A stretch of DNA of 64,000 nt from Hysterangium stoloniferum (GCA_015178975.1 WHVD01000082.1:310001-374000), one strand, 5' to 3'. Shown: positions 46,099 through 58,985, counted from the stretch's first letter. The notes: generated by a model from the sequence alone, not told the origin. Program-made: numbers and translations.

Positions 46099-48596
46099 CT
46101 ACGCTTGGAATTTCATGTGGCTCCCCCTTCCTCCAGAGTAAATCTCTTCTTTTGGGTAGGGAACATCTCCATTCTCCCCTTGACGCTTCCTCTTCCTAGC
46201 CAACGAAAGAGAGTATTTAAAAATTTCACGCGGGACCGATCGACCATTCACATCCCATCCCTCCAGAAGGAGCGACTCATCAAATACCCCCTGCAACCAA
46301 TCTTCCCGCTCTAGATTGGCTAACTTGGCCTGCCTGAGCGTTACAGGCTGATATTTCAGGAGCTTGTTTCGAAGCTCATCATCCGGTATCGCCATATACG
46401 CATTGTAGTCATCCAGTTCCTGTCGGGTGATTGGTTCTGCATATCGAACCGCTAGGGAGCGCGCCATGGTGACCATCAAATGCGAAAGGGGCTCATTTTC
46501 AAACGAAACGTGGGTAGATAAGCTCAAAAGCAAGTCCATCTTCCTCCGACCACCTCGAAAAACGCCTTCTTTGTCTAGATGCCAAGCGTCAAAAGTAGTG
46601 AAAATGAAGTCTGGGAGTTCTTCTAAGGGCAATGAATGAGCGGTTGCTCGCAATGCTACCCAGGCGATGACGTGGAAAAAAGATTCTAAATCATCAACGC
46701 GGTCTTGTTTCCTGGGATGCATGGAGGAGTCGTGCGGCCATGAAATGCCAAGTACCCTAATTTGAAAGATAAGCCGACAGGACATTGTATGCCGGCGGAC
46801 ACCTGTTGTGGAAGACTCACTGTACGTTCCGCCAATGCTGGCACAGAAGCCTCTGCATCAGTACTCTTTGACAGATCCCAATCAATCAGTAATCCTCGTC
46901 CAGAACTAGTGATTAAAATGTTCGCTGCGCTGATATCACGATGAAGAGTTTTAGCATCGTAGAAAGCATGACGGTGCGCTGGCAAAGTAAATTTTAATAA
47001 TAAACGATATGACATTATGCTACTCGGCGTACCTGCAACAGCATCCCTCATAGCAGTTGCTAATTCTTTGGTGCTATCAAAGGACAACAGATCGCGTCCA
47101 ATCTCGCAGAGAACTAAGCGGTAGTGTCGAAAGGTGCGTATTGCATTCGGCTGGCTTTTCACCCAGTCTTTCTCCACGTTCTCAGGTGTTCGTGTAATAT
47201 GGTCGAGAATATCACCTGCCTCTGTACAAGTCGCGATATTGGGGACATTGGCTTGCTTGAGTTTCGCGTATGTCTCGTGTTCCGGGATATACGAGATAGA
47301 GTAGATCCTCCACGTGTCTTTGAGAAACACTGGTGTATTTGTTGCCTCGCACCATGCCTTAAATGTCCGAGTGGATTGCCGCGGCGTTACGGTGACGGGA
47401 AGGATCCCGTACAGTGATAGTAAATTCTCCGAATTCCTTTGGCGCTACAACTGCACTACTGCATTGCAACGTGGATGGGATACTTCTGTTGACACTAATC
47501 CATGCCTTCCTGATGATTACCGTCTGGATATTTGTGTGAAGCTCCGACTTAGGCCGAATACCCAACTTGCTCGCATGTCTCTAGGCCGGGCGGGCCTGTA
47601 GGAGACGCTGTGCCGATATAAGTCGGGTTACCTATGATGTAGTTTCCTTTTCCAGGGCCTAGAGACATGTGAGCAAGTTGGGTATTCGGCCTAAGTCGGA
47701 GCTTCACACAAATATCCAGACGGTAATCATAAGGAAGGCATGGATTAGTGTCAACAGAAGTATCCCATCCACGCTGCAATCCAGTAGTGCAGTTGTAGCG
47801 TCAAAGGAATTCGGAGAATTTACCATCACTGTACGGGATCCTTCCCGTCACCGTAACGCCGCTCCGATCCCATCTCAACAGCCTGGCATACGTCCTAAAA
47901 AGAAGCGCAGAAAAAGCATGACTGCGGAATTGAGCAGCCTGATGCGCAGTGGCGTAAGTAGTAATTTGACCGAGAGTATGTATGGCAGCGTCGGTTTCGC
48001 GATGGAAAACTCGAGAACGGTTATCTTCAAATGGATCATCCTCGCGAGAGTATTTGACTTCGAAGAGCGTCTCAGTTTTCTTGATATCCATGATACCCGA
48101 CTGTCCACAATGTGTCGAATATACCCCGATATCAGGTTTCACCTCTTTACCATCAAAATCCGCTGCAGGATGGTTATGTACATCGACAAACTCAAGTTCT
48201 GGGCAAAGGGGTGTTAATGCCTGCATCTATCACGAAATATAACATTAACTAATGTCATAAGGAATAAAATTGATTACACAGACCAGAGTTGGATACATGT
48301 TAAGTTCGCTCCTGGCCTTGTTAAACTTCTTTACCGAGTCTTTGATCCCCAGGCAAATTCTCATTTGACGGGCGCGGCAGATAGTCCAAGAAACTATCTA
48401 TGGGGATTGGACCGACGATGTTCCCCGTAATCTCCGAAGCCATGACTTCAAGTCTCTGGAATCTCTCCTCATGCATCGTTGTATATGGCGTTGTTGTGGC
48501 ATATTTCCTCAGAGTAGGGGTGCCCGATTTATGTCCGACTGCAGTGGTTGCAGCAGGGATAGTTGCGGAGACAGTTGCGTATGGTATACCTGACAT
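46099..48596 (-). pseudogene. FunK1 kinase copy B', multiple lesions
   Basis: Counterpart of copy B. Lesions seen: an extra C near 48,350 shifts exon 1 out of frame; a TGG to TGA change at 47,801-47,803 stops exon 2; a 207-base inverted copy of exon 2 is inserted at 47,381-47,587; and a 14-base deletion near 46,708 shifts exon 4. The HRDIS catalytic loop survives as HRDISAAN. Start codon at 48,594-48,596. Long antisense-looking open stretches here are a by-product of the inversion. Confidence 0.9.
47381..47862. repeat. Inverted duplication inside FunK1-B' exon 2
   Basis: Arms 47,381-47,587 and 47,656-47,862 (207 bases each) around a 68-base spacer. The plus-strand arm reads GVTVTGRIPY to LARMSLG, the minus-strand arm the same protein part. 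The inserted arm retains the TGG codon that is TGA in the resident arm. The insertion point corresponds to GTGGATCGCC in copy B. Confidence 0.88.
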
Positions 48597-51500
48597 GAGA
48601 AGAAAATTATGATGAGTGAACGGGAGTGATGGTTGTGGCAAACAATGGGCAGAAGACTCTGGACTCAGTTAGAAATCATTATCTTGATCACGTATATATT
48701 GGCAGGCACTGTGGTTCTCATTGGCCAATCGCACCATATACGGAAGGTGGTAAACTGTATTGTGTACATCAGGAAAATGAGAAGATCAATATACATGCGT
48801 AATATATTGTCTAGCGCCACCTGATGTTCACTAGCTCGGCTAGACTTGGGTAGACACACTACCCTTTTGAGATCCCAATTTACTAGACGATATAAAAGCT
48901 TACTATATATATTTAGGTAGTGTAGAGAATCTAGGCAGTCTACATAATGGGCGTAAACATTCCCACATCCCTGGTGCATACGGGTCAAGATCGACAGCCG
49001 TGATGATTAGTCGGGACGAACTCTGCATTAGTGCTGGAGGAGCGGGGTTACCCTTTGGGAATTTAAAGTTGTTACCAAAGCCATGAGGCTGCTGCAAGTT
49101 CTAGAATCAGATGTAACTTACTGTTGCTTGTGGCATCTTTAAGATAGAAGTACAAACCAGTGAGAACATCTCATAGCGTCTGACGTCTCGATCTGATACG
49201 ATGACTGCATGTTATTTGCTTGGTTCCTTATGTAATCCTGAACAAGTATATTTAATATATGCGCCAAATGAGGTGTATAGAGTGGAAAATGGCAAAAAAG
49301 CTCCATACGCAGCCTTAGTAATGCCCCCCAACAAGTCTCGAAGGACCATAGATGCATACAACCCATAATCAAGTGGTATACGAACCAGAACCTCGACAGA
49401 AAATATTTGGTGAAAGGTCCATCAATGCCTAGGAGATCAATAAGACCTATTCTCTAGCAGAAAATAACTGACATACAAGTAGGTATTGTCACACAACTAT
49501 CGCGGTTCAGTTCATGAGATGGAAGCGATGCATAGCAGCACTGAAATGCGAGCGACAATGGGAGAAGGGAACCATCACATAGGGGTTTTGATCAGCATCC
49601 GATTCAACGGGATAATGATCTCGGGATGATTCTGCATTCCAAAAACGATAAGGATCTTAAACGGGAAGGAACCGAAAATGCGCACATTACATATCCCCTC
49701 CTATACAAATCTTCCTCTCCTATCCACGATCCAATAGAACAGGGTGCCCAGGAGACGCAGAGAGACATTGTACTTGATTCGAAAAAGACTTGATCCGACA
49801 GTAGCCTTGACAGAAAGATGAAATCAACAAAACATCAAGAGAGGGACATACGGCGCTTATTTACCAAAAGATGACGATTGTAGCATGGATCGAGACCTGA
49901 GGCTGGCATTGCTGCAGATATTCGGAAAATAGATGGTGTTGTTGTCGTTTATCGTGACATGGGTCACCGAAAAAGGCGACCAGAAGATGACGGGTTCGAA
50001 CCCTCGCACGTTGAACCTGACAGGAGCTGCAAAGTCCGGTCAATCGAAATTCCCGGGAAATTTCTTGTACATCCCATGGGCGCAGTGAATGCGCTTTAAA
50101 ACACCCTCTGTGGTTGGATAAAATAACATTTGCGGCTGGTCGGCGTCGTACGGTAAGGCGGGGTCGCTGCTGCCTGACGGGTAGACGAGTTATAACTCTG
50201 ATCATCCGAAGGGACGGTGTGGTTGATAATCGAAGATAATCAAATTAGAGAAAACCGCGAAACGGATTCTACACTCCGATCAGTGACAGCAGTGCAGACC
50301 ACTTTGACACGGCAGAACACCATGGTTCTACGACTACATAAAACATATTAATACATTGCACTGTAGGCGAACGAAGTATGCATACGCACCATAACCGCAC
50401 TGCGTCCATGATGCCAAATTATCCAGATCTCAATTGTGCTTCTCGCAACGTGCAGTGTCGACGCCAGGATCTGACACAAAGAAGGCAGCCCGTCTGGGTT
50501 ATTGAAGTCGTCTGATGTTCCGAAAAGCATCCGATGCACGAGGTTATCATTTTACAGACAATCCAGGATAACAGAACAGGCGAGAATTACAAAAAGTGAG
50601 GAACATTTATGAACGGTTGTTAAGCGCCGGGTTAACAATGCCAATCCCTCCTTGCCGGCCCATCCACGGTGATTGTCGAAATGAGGGAATGTTGGATGTT
50701 TCTTTACAGTGACCGGCGTATTATGTTGATAGATCCACAGCATTCAAGCGGCCAAACTCCCATTCCCTTCTCCTTCTGACATATCTGCGACGCCCCTGAA
50801 GAGTTGTGATGAATAGAAAGCGGTGCCACCCGAGCCCAACACAGGTCCTATTTGGGCGTGTGCATTAAAAATAGGTTCAACAGGTCAATGGAGGTGGGAA
50901 ATTGAAGTAGTCACCGAAGGTTTTCTCCTTGCGTCGGAAACGAGTGCAAGGAAACGACGAAAGATCCGATCAACGCGTCATATTTGAGGACGGTATGAAT
51001 GAAGTTTCCAGCTTGAGTTAGGTCAGCTTAGATGAAACCTTTTCAAGAGAGTTTAGCATGGACATACCATACAAACCATAACTAACTAGAGTTCGACTAG
51101 TCACACTCGACGACGAGCCCAGGCCTAAAGCCATCTGCTGCTTCGAATATCCATCACGAACCAAGAACGTGAATTTGGGATATATGACAGTTCTAAAACA
51201 TAACTGCGAACATCAAGAGTAGGGAAAGTGTCCTCGGTTGGCGAACAAGCAAAGTGTGGGAATATTATGCTGTCTGGATAATTCGTTGCGGAACCTGAAA
51301 TACCCGGTTTTTGCCGCCGCGCTAGGTGCCGCATGCTATACCCTTAAGGTGCTATAAATGGCCTACATGAATGCGCCGAGAGCAATCAAATCAACCTAAT
51401 CTCATTAACACAAGCGGATAACCATCACCATATAATATATACTCTTGTGGCAAAAGCTGCAGTGCCCGGTTGCAACGCAAAGGTCACTGAAAAGCATATG

Positions 51501-52154
51501 TTGGCTTTCTCCCAATCTTGAATGTGATTAAAGCCTTAGACGTTTCATGCCGTAAAGCACCCGCTTATTGACGATCGACCACTCCCCCGTATAGCATGGG
51601 GCCCTTTCAACAGTGTAATTGATCATAATAATAACGACATGTGTAACAGTGAGGAAACAAGTTGCAAATCTGGATTCTTAGCCGGGTTCAGCGTGGTATA
51701 ATTAAGGTACCGGCGTTTAAACTGATAGAAGAAACACTGAGTCACGCCTCAATCCCCATCTGTCACTCTGTCACCCAACTGCATTACACTTCCCCATGGG
51801 TCTTTCATAGGAAAAGGATCTGCTGGATATCCTTATTTCGACAAAAATATATGTTCTTGCCATTCTCATTCGTAACTTCTCTAGAGGGGTGCAATACCTT
51901 AAAAACTATTTGTCCTGCAAAGATAATGCTATCAGTCACAGTAGTTCCCAATCATTGATCCGTATATTCTTTCATCCTTCCCCACCAAGCTTCTTGATCG
52001 GATCTAGCCCCAAACTAGTCGCAACGCCGTGCGCGTTGTCGTTAAGAGGCAGCTCCTCAGTACACGACTTCCACTTTCCTGTTTCTGCGCGGTGTGTGTC
52101 TAGTCTCCCACACGGGTTAACTACCGTCATTCAGTTGGACCATATTCATTCTAT
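48597..52154. other. Spacer between FunK1-B' and the MFS gene
   Basis: Uninterrupted equivalent of copy 1 without the TA-TIR and copia-type insertions. No recognisable gene. The last 500 bases are the probable MFS promoter. Confidence 0.4.
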
Positions 52155-54420
52155 ATGGCTTCTCAGAATTCGCCTGTACGCTCTGCAGATGTCGATGGCT
52201 CATTCGAGTACCCCGCACCCTTGGTCGCCGTCGTGACTCGAGATTCCAACCAGGATGACATAGAGAGCGACTCCAGGCTTTCGCAACAGACCTTGGACCC
52301 CAGGCTGTCGCAACAGACCTTGGAACTCGACGCCACCAAAATGCTCAAGGTCCCCCAGCTTTCGTGGCAAGGACACCTGACACGGCCTAGCGCCAGTTAC
52401 ACTACTGGTGTAGAACGAATCGTGTCACCACATACCGCGCCACTGTCCCCCTTGCAGCGAATGCACTCCGCGCCAATCCACTATCGATTATATCGACGCC
52501 GATTTCTAGGAGTTTTTGGGCTGGTCAGTATGAACGGAAAAACCGAACGCATTTCTCTTACCCCACTGCCCAACAGGTCATGCTTAATGTGTTTGCTGGC
52601 ATGAATTGGCCTTGGTTTGGCCCCATTGCGAACGCGAGTATGTGCACTCCAGATTCTTCTAAATAAGGGATGGATACTTATATGATTCCAGTGACCGAGG
52701 ATTTTGGTATCACAGTCACGGATGTTAACTGGCTCGGAAATGTGCTCAACTTGGTGTATCTTCCCACATCATTGATTGTGCCCATCGCTGTTGCGCGCTG
52801 GGGAGTTCAAAAGACAGTGAGCCTGCATCTCAGTGCACATGACGACTAAGATTAACATTCCTGCAGTGCTTCATCGGCACACTGATACTCGTTCTAGCAT
52901 CATGGATTCGCTATTCGGGAACAATACACGACTTGAAGCCATCACAATCATTCCCCCTTCTCCTTGTCGGCCAAGTACGCTACATTCAGACTCTACCCTT
53001 TGTGTTTGTTGACCACTCTCCTATTAGATTTTAGTCGGTGTGGCACAGCCGATTTTCCAGGTGTTGGGCCCAAAATACTCGGAAGTTTGGTTTGACCTGA
53101 AAGGACGCACAACAGCAACAATGATCATAGCCATAGGTACGAAGGAACACTGGACAAGCCCCCACCACTGTTTCTAATGCGAAAATTTGTAGCCAACCCA
53201 ATAGGCGGGGCTATAGGACAACTCATTTCTCCATTAGTCGGCACACCTCGCATGTCGGTTCGTCTAGTCTGCCTATATACACCTCTGCACCATCTAATAT
53301 CCCCCAATGGTCGTTTCCACAGATCCTAATTCTAGGTGTAATTACGAGCTGCTCTGTGCCCGTCTCTTTCCTCGTCAGTTCCGCCCCCCCAACGCCTCCG
53401 AGTACGTGCTTGTCGATCCACTGCCCCCACCCCCTCTAAACTCACTGCCTTGCCACAGCCTTCGCGGGCTCGCTTCCCTCCCCGCCATTGATGGAAACCG
53501 TCCGCGCCCTCGTAGGCCGCCCACGACCTGCAGAACAAAGACTGGAACGGCGAGATCGTTTGGATTTCCTGCTCCTCTGCATGTCGTTTGGAGTATATGT
53601 CGCAGGGTAACGTCTGCCGTCCATAATTTTTTGATCTGTGGCTCATCATTGTGCCGCTTTCTAGCACGAACTCCTTCTCGTTGCTCACCAATGAAATTTT
53701 TGTACGCCAGATGCATTCGATCGCTCTATTTCTGGTTTCTAAGGGATTCGTTTTGTAGGCACCCGTGGGGTATAGCTCCGACCAGGCCGGCATAATGGGT
53801 GCAGTGCTCCTTCTCGCGGGGATCCTCGCAGCCGTGATCACCGCCCCGTTATTCGACCGCGTCTTATCCTTCCGTTTGGGATTGGTGATTAAATGTCTAG
53901 TGCCTTTCCTCGCTGGCGCGTGGTTATCTCTTATCTGGGCAGGTTCGTAGATCCGTACATCCGTAATGAACGAGACATGCACGTATTAACCCATGAACAC
54001 CGTCACAGTGCGCCCAGACAACACTATACCGCTCTATGTCGTCCTCGCTGTTATCGGTGCCATATCGGTGACGCTTCTCCCTGTCGCACTCGAGCTCGGG
54101 TGCGAGGTCACGCGCAATGCGGAGGGCTCATCTGCCCTCCTCTGGTTTTGGTAGGACGCCCCACCGCATCCTTATTTACATTACTTAAAACTGTTCGTCT
54201 TGCATCTCATAGCGGAAACCTCTGGTGCTTCGTCTTTGTCCTCGTGGAGGGTGCGCTCCGCTCGCCGACGCCCCCTCATAGCATGCGCAATGCCCTCATC
54301 TTCAACGGCGCCGTCATCGCGGGGGTCACTGTGTTCATGGCATTCTTTCGCGGCAGGCAGGCGCGAAGGCAAGACGACGTCGCGGCCCAGGAGAAGGAGG
54401 TTGACGAGGAGTTGCGGTAG
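52155..54420 (+). CDS. MFS transporter of the SLC49/FLVCR-like group (about 12 exons)
   Basis: Exon 1 is 52,155-52,523 (MASQNSPVRSAD... to RRRFLGVFGL). Small exons follow, with phases that join: VMLNVFAGMNWPWFGPIA, EDFGITVTDVNWLGNVLNL, CFIGTLILVLASWIRY, ILVGVAQPIFQVLGPKYSE, WFDLKGRTTATMIIAIANP, GGAIGQLISPLVGTPR, then VTSCSVPVSFLVSSAPPTPP, TNSFSLLTNEIF, APVGYSSDQAGIMGAVLLL, VTLLPVALELGCEVTRNAEG and the last exon ending DEELR. The order, and WFxxKxRTTAT with ANPxGxAxGQ, are characteristic of fungal FLVCR-like MFS proteins of the plasma or organelle membrane. Known animal members move haem or choline-type solutes; the substrate here is unknown. A 28-bp tandem repeat (LSQQTLDPR/LSQQTLELD) sits in the N-terminus. 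No lesion was seen. Confidence 0.85.
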
Positions 54421-55230
54421 GGGTTTTTATTTTTTTAAGTTATTTAGTTATACGTTAGACAAGAGGGGCGTGATTCTTACGACTGTCGAAATGTTTTGTT
54501 ATGATCACGACGTTTATGTATAAACACTAGTCTGTGTAATGGATACGAGCGGACCATGGTGGACGCTATCTGACAGTATAGTGTGCCGATATCGTCTCGC
54601 TTGAGGGAAAACTGATGGAATCACGTAAGAACCACTATTGGTTCTTAGATTTCCTACTAAATGACCAAGGGCTTGGTCATCTTTCTCGATTCTTTTTGGG
54701 GCCGCGTCCAACGACATACAGGAAATTATAGGAAGTTTGGAGGGATATGTGCCGGTACACGGGGGACGCCAGCAAGAAAAGTTAAGGTTACTGAGTTACT
54801 TATTGTAAAGAACTACATAGCAATTCCGAAACACGTATATACATACATGCTTGTATTACTCTTAATGTTTTTCTACTGAGAGAATGAGATTTGGGATATA
54901 GAATACGAAATAGGGGAGTGCAAAATGGAGGCTTAGGAGTGAAATGTGGTGTAAACGCACCATACAACAGGTCCCAGCCCAGATACAACCACCCTCCTCC
55001 ACCGCCCATGATAGGCACCAGTGGCAGAATAATCAATGTCAAGTTAATTTTGAGAAAGACATGCTTATGTATGGATCTAATTAGTTCTGACAATTGTATG
55101 TTGAATTTATTTCTTTTCATTAGAAGCTATGATAGCCAAGTCCTAGATGATATCTCTAGTATAAACAGTTAGCAATATGCTCTTATTAATAGGAATAAAC
55201 AATTTAATTTATTGAATTCATTTCAAACTT
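54421..55230. other. Downstream region of the MFS gene
   Basis: The first 240 bases match 58,700-58,985 (shared GAGGGAAAACTGATGGAATCA and GAGCGGACC), part of a local duplication of the MFS 3' end. No gene was seen in the rest. Confidence 0.5.
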
Positions 55231-55439
55231 TTAGATGTAATACAAGTAGATGTCGAGCTCGCTGTCGAAGGTGGCGTTTGAAGAAGCGCTGACACACGAT
55301 GTGAGAGTGGTAATTAATGTGGTTGTGTTCATTTTGCTGATGAGTTTAGACCGATTATATTTTTGGATGGTAAAACAAAAAAAAGCTCGTATGATTAATA
55401 AGAGTTTATAAATAAGAATACTGAGATATTCTAAAATGC

Positions 55440-55695
55440 GCCAAGTGCGCCCTTTTGGCAAGGCCAGGAAACGAACTCGTCGCTGCTGACGACGGGCGTT
55501 GATGTGTCAAGGTAGTGACACTGGTGAGATATTCTCCACGGCCTCGAGACACAACAGACGTAGTAAAAGTAAGAATTTTTTCTTATCTGTGTTGTATTCC
55601 CTGGAGTGTCCCATTTGGCAGTAGTGTTCCCGAAGAGGACATATTAGCCCGGTGCTACACATATGTAGGGCTAATAGATACAGGTAATCGGTATG
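55440..55695. mobile_element. Eroded end of a foldback-element relative
   Basis: AAGGCCAGGAAACGAACTCGTCG, CTGACGACG, GTAGTAAAAGTAA, then ATATTAGCCCGGTG, TACACATATGTA and GGGCTAAT follow the same order as the right arm of the 38,942-41,476 element, at lower identity and with deletions. No matching left end was found. Confidence 0.6.
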
Positions 55696-57163
55696 TGCGG
55701 GGGTCCTCAGGGCAGGTCAGGGGGGATTAATGATTTAGAATCTCTGAGGCGGTTCACTTAGAGACCATCAACTCAGGCGCACGTGCCAAATTGAGTGGAC
55801 AAAGTTCCACTGTGATTGAACGTTATTAAGTTCTTCTGGGATGAAGAAATACCTTGGAGAGAGAATTCTGATTTCACTTTCAACACCCCCAGGCAGAGCA
55901 TGCCAAGGAACTGGCATCTCTTCAGCCCCACACAATCCGATTATGGAACACTGCATGTACAGGTGGATGGCAGCATACAGAACAGGTCTAGCCGCAACAA
56001 AAGCTCAACTTGTGGTCAAAAAATACAGCTCTAAAAAGTATAAATCACATAGAGACATTCATGAGAACGTTGCATAGGTATTCGATTAATACCAGTGCTT
56101 TGCTGTACATACGTGCCAAATTGAGCCTTGCCGGAGTCTATATCTCAGCCAGTTTTGTACCAAAAAAATACCCCTTAAGAAAATCTTTGTCAGGCAAAAG
56201 GAAACTTTTAACAAGAGAAATAAGAATCGGATTTTTTTTTGGAAGCGGTGGAATCTTTGCATAAATTTAATGATGTTTTTTAAGTGAACTCCTCCATAGC
56301 TGTCTATCACTCTATTGTAGTTTACTATTGAGTGGTAATAGTGTTTACAATCTGCAACTGCGTACGCGACGCAACACACGTCAAAAATTGACAAGGAAAA
56401 ATTCATGCTGGACAGAACAGTAGAAATAAGGCTTTATATAAAATGACATCTGGGTCAGTTGCAACGTCAATGCGAGAGAACGTCAATCATTTCAATTTGG
56501 GAGTATGCATGCCCGATGCGTTCACTCTGGATGAGATCTGCCGGTCTTCATGTTCTGATGGAATTAGACACTGCCGCTTGGCACTGCTCCAGTGGAGTCC
56601 GATGGAAGGTTGGTAGATACCATGCGGTATTCCGTCTGGATAAATGAGAAGATGTGTCTCTATCCTGGCTAACATGGGTCACCATGGGAGCCAACTGTCA
56701 AACTTTGACTTCGCCATGGCCCATGAGAATGTGAGAGCAGTGCACTTGCTTTAAAATGTTGAGTTTGAGCATTTCATTATTTCATTTTCTGGTCACCACG
56801 GGGTTGGATATGGAACTATTGCTCCAGATGAGAACAATAGATATTATGGGATATTAGGAATTAATGCAAAAAGGATGTGCATCTCTATCCTTTCTAACCA
56901 GACAAGCCGAGATCTTGCCGTGCCCAAGCTAATTTGAGTTTGAGCACTTCCTATAAGTAATCATCATATAGATGGTAGCTCTTTCATTTAGATATCGCGA
57001 GTCTCAGTACTGTCTCTGATATAATCGCGCCTCTTTAAAACGGTTGCGGTAAATCATTTTCATTTTCAGCAATATGCACATATTTCCGCTCACAAGCCTT
57101 TCCCAGGAACGTCTGATCCCCGCCCCTTGATTAATTCGTTTTCGCTCTGGTTTGACAATTTTT
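55696..57163. other. Spacer before glycoprotein gene D
   Basis: A segment from about 56,310 (TGGTAATAGTG...GCGTACGCGACGCAACAC) recurs at about 59,195, and the ATTTCAATTTGGG / GATGCGTTCACTCT block at 56,480-56,530 recurs at 59,435 and 60,052. It belongs to a tandemly repeated gene unit. No further gene was seen. Confidence 0.45.
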
Positions 57164-58522
57164 AATGTTCCCTTTGTGGGTTGTCGCGGTTATCTGTCTC
57201 GCATCTACGCACGGAAGCAGCGCGAGAGCGGTATGGGCTTTCCGTCGCTGAAATTGCTGTTCACTGATTAATTTGTCAAGCTGGCGGACGTAACGTGTAT
57301 CACAGACCGATGGGTTTGTAATATCTATCACGCCCTCAACTTGACCATTTACTCCCCATTTTGCATAGACTTTCAATGGGAATAATGCCAGTCCATGTCA
57401 GGGTAAGTAAACTTTTCCACACATCAGAGCTGAATACAATCTGACATTGATTCAACGCAGTCGGTTCTGAGCTTCAGTCACAGTGCAACGGTGGCAGTAT
57501 GTTATTATCCTCAGCTTACCCCTTCCATCATTCATACATACTTCTTCAGACTGGGATGTCACTCGATTAGCCCCAAATGCGCAATACAGTGGTCCCAACG
57601 AAGGCCAATCAAACGTGTGTGGGTGCAGTTCGGTAATTTACTCACTCATGTCAGCCTGTGCTGTATGTCAGGCGCGGAGTTTCCCCACGTGAGCACTCGT
57701 TATAAACTTTCTAATCACAATATTTATCATTTACCATCCTGAACAGGTTGAGTCAATGGAACTTCAATTGCACACCTTCGGACATCACAATGGGTCAATT
57801 CCCTATCAAACTCAAGCCTGGCTTATCCGTCCCTAGCTGGGCCTACCTCAATATTACAGCCGCCGACGTTTGGGACTTGTCAGCGGCACTTGCTGTCCAT
57901 AATTCTGGTGCGCCGGACACTACATCACTACCCCCAGCCAGTGGAACCATATCACCCCCAGCCAACGGAACTACATCAGCAGATTTAGCTACTGGAATTA
58001 CAACATCACCCTCAGCTACAGAAGCACCTTCAGCTCCTGGAAGTACAACCTCGACCAGTACTCCGGGCAAGAAATCGAACCATGCAGGCCCGATTGCAGG
58101 TGGCGTTGTTGGTGGTGTCATAGGACTTGTCTTGATTGGCGTTGGTGCATTCGTCTTAGTGAGGCGGCACAATACCGCAGCCTCGGCCTCCAGTAGTGAC
58201 AAGGAAAAGTTCGATCTGGCGGCCACCCCATCACCGTTTATCGAATACGCTTGGCTCTCTTTCCCCATGCAGAACGACTCGGAGCCACAGAAACTTTATG
58301 TAAAGCCCCCATGTTAAGACTTGACAACTCTTACTCACTTTCCATCTCCACCAGGACCCCTCGGATCCAAGTACATTTCCCAGAACTCCAGTATTTCCCA
58401 CACACGTGCCTCCGTTCGCCACCCCCGATGGTGTATCTACAGGCTATCACCCCCAAAACCCTCTGTCATTACTCCCCGAAAGTGGACCCAGTGGACGGTA
58501 TACAGGTGTTCCTGAGATATAA
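57164..58522 (+). CDS. Secreted single-pass membrane glycoprotein, paralogue D
   Basis: Signal peptide MFPLWVVAVICLASTHGSSA. Splicing of a 50-base intron (GTATGG...TCAAG) joins ARA to LADVTCITDRW. Without it there is a TGA. Later exons give PCQ, QCNGG, WDVTRLAPNAQYSGPNEGQS, VCGCSSVIYSLMSACAVCQAR and LSQWNFNCTPSD, then a Ser/Thr/Pro/Ala-rich stalk, a Gly-Val-rich transmembrane segment (GGVVGGVIGLVLIGVGAFVLV) followed by RR, and a short cytoplasmic tail. A last intron (GTAAAG...ACCAG) leads to DPSDPSTF...TGVPEI. The Cys-rich head and mucin-like stalk suggest a cell-surface role. I do not recognise a named domain. Confidence 0.7.
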
Positions 58523-58555
58523 GGATCTTCTCAGTGATGGAAGGACACCCTGCAA

Positions 58556-58985
58556 TTACCATGCGCGACGCGCTCATCTTTGACGGCGCCGTCATCGCGG
58601 GGGTGATTGTGTTCATGGTGCTCTTTCGAGGAATGCAGGTGCGAAGGCAAGACGGCGTTGCGGTGCAGGGGAAGGAGGTTGAGGAGGGAGCCGCAGTAGT
58701 GGTGTTTCAATTTGTTTTTAGCTATATGTTGGAAAGGGAGGTAGTTCATACCATTGTTGAAATGTATTACCACCTAGCGATTTGTGTGTATAAACGTTAA
58801 TACTGTTGCCACCACCCACCCACGAATTTTTGGCCTGCGTTTTCGGCTGGTACAATAATAGATGCGAGCGGACCTTGGTGGACGCGATTTGACAGATAAA
58901 AAATACCGCGTGCCGATAATTGTTCCGCTTGAGGGAAAACTGATGGAATCATGTCCTTAATTATTAGATTTCCTGCTGTGAAGAT
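58556..58985 (+). pseudogene. Duplicated last exon and 3' flank of the MFS gene
   Basis: MRDALIFDGAVIAGVIVFM...FRGMQVRRQDGVAVQGKEVEE matches the end of the MFS protein (MRNALIFNGAVIAGVTVFM...) at 54,279-54,420. The 3' flank continues to match up to about 58,985. It starts 35 bases after the stop of gene D. No other MFS exons are present. Confidence 0.85.

Larger units (their letters stand above)
37617..52342. repeat. Segmental duplication, copy 2
   Basis: Collinear with copy 1 (8,205-35,283) after removal of insertions. It contains part of FunK1-C, FunK1-A', FunK1-B' and the 5' part of the MFS gene. Its own insertion is the foldback element at 38,942-41,476. It shares the older LINE end and LTR X2 with copy 1. 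Confidence 0.9.
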
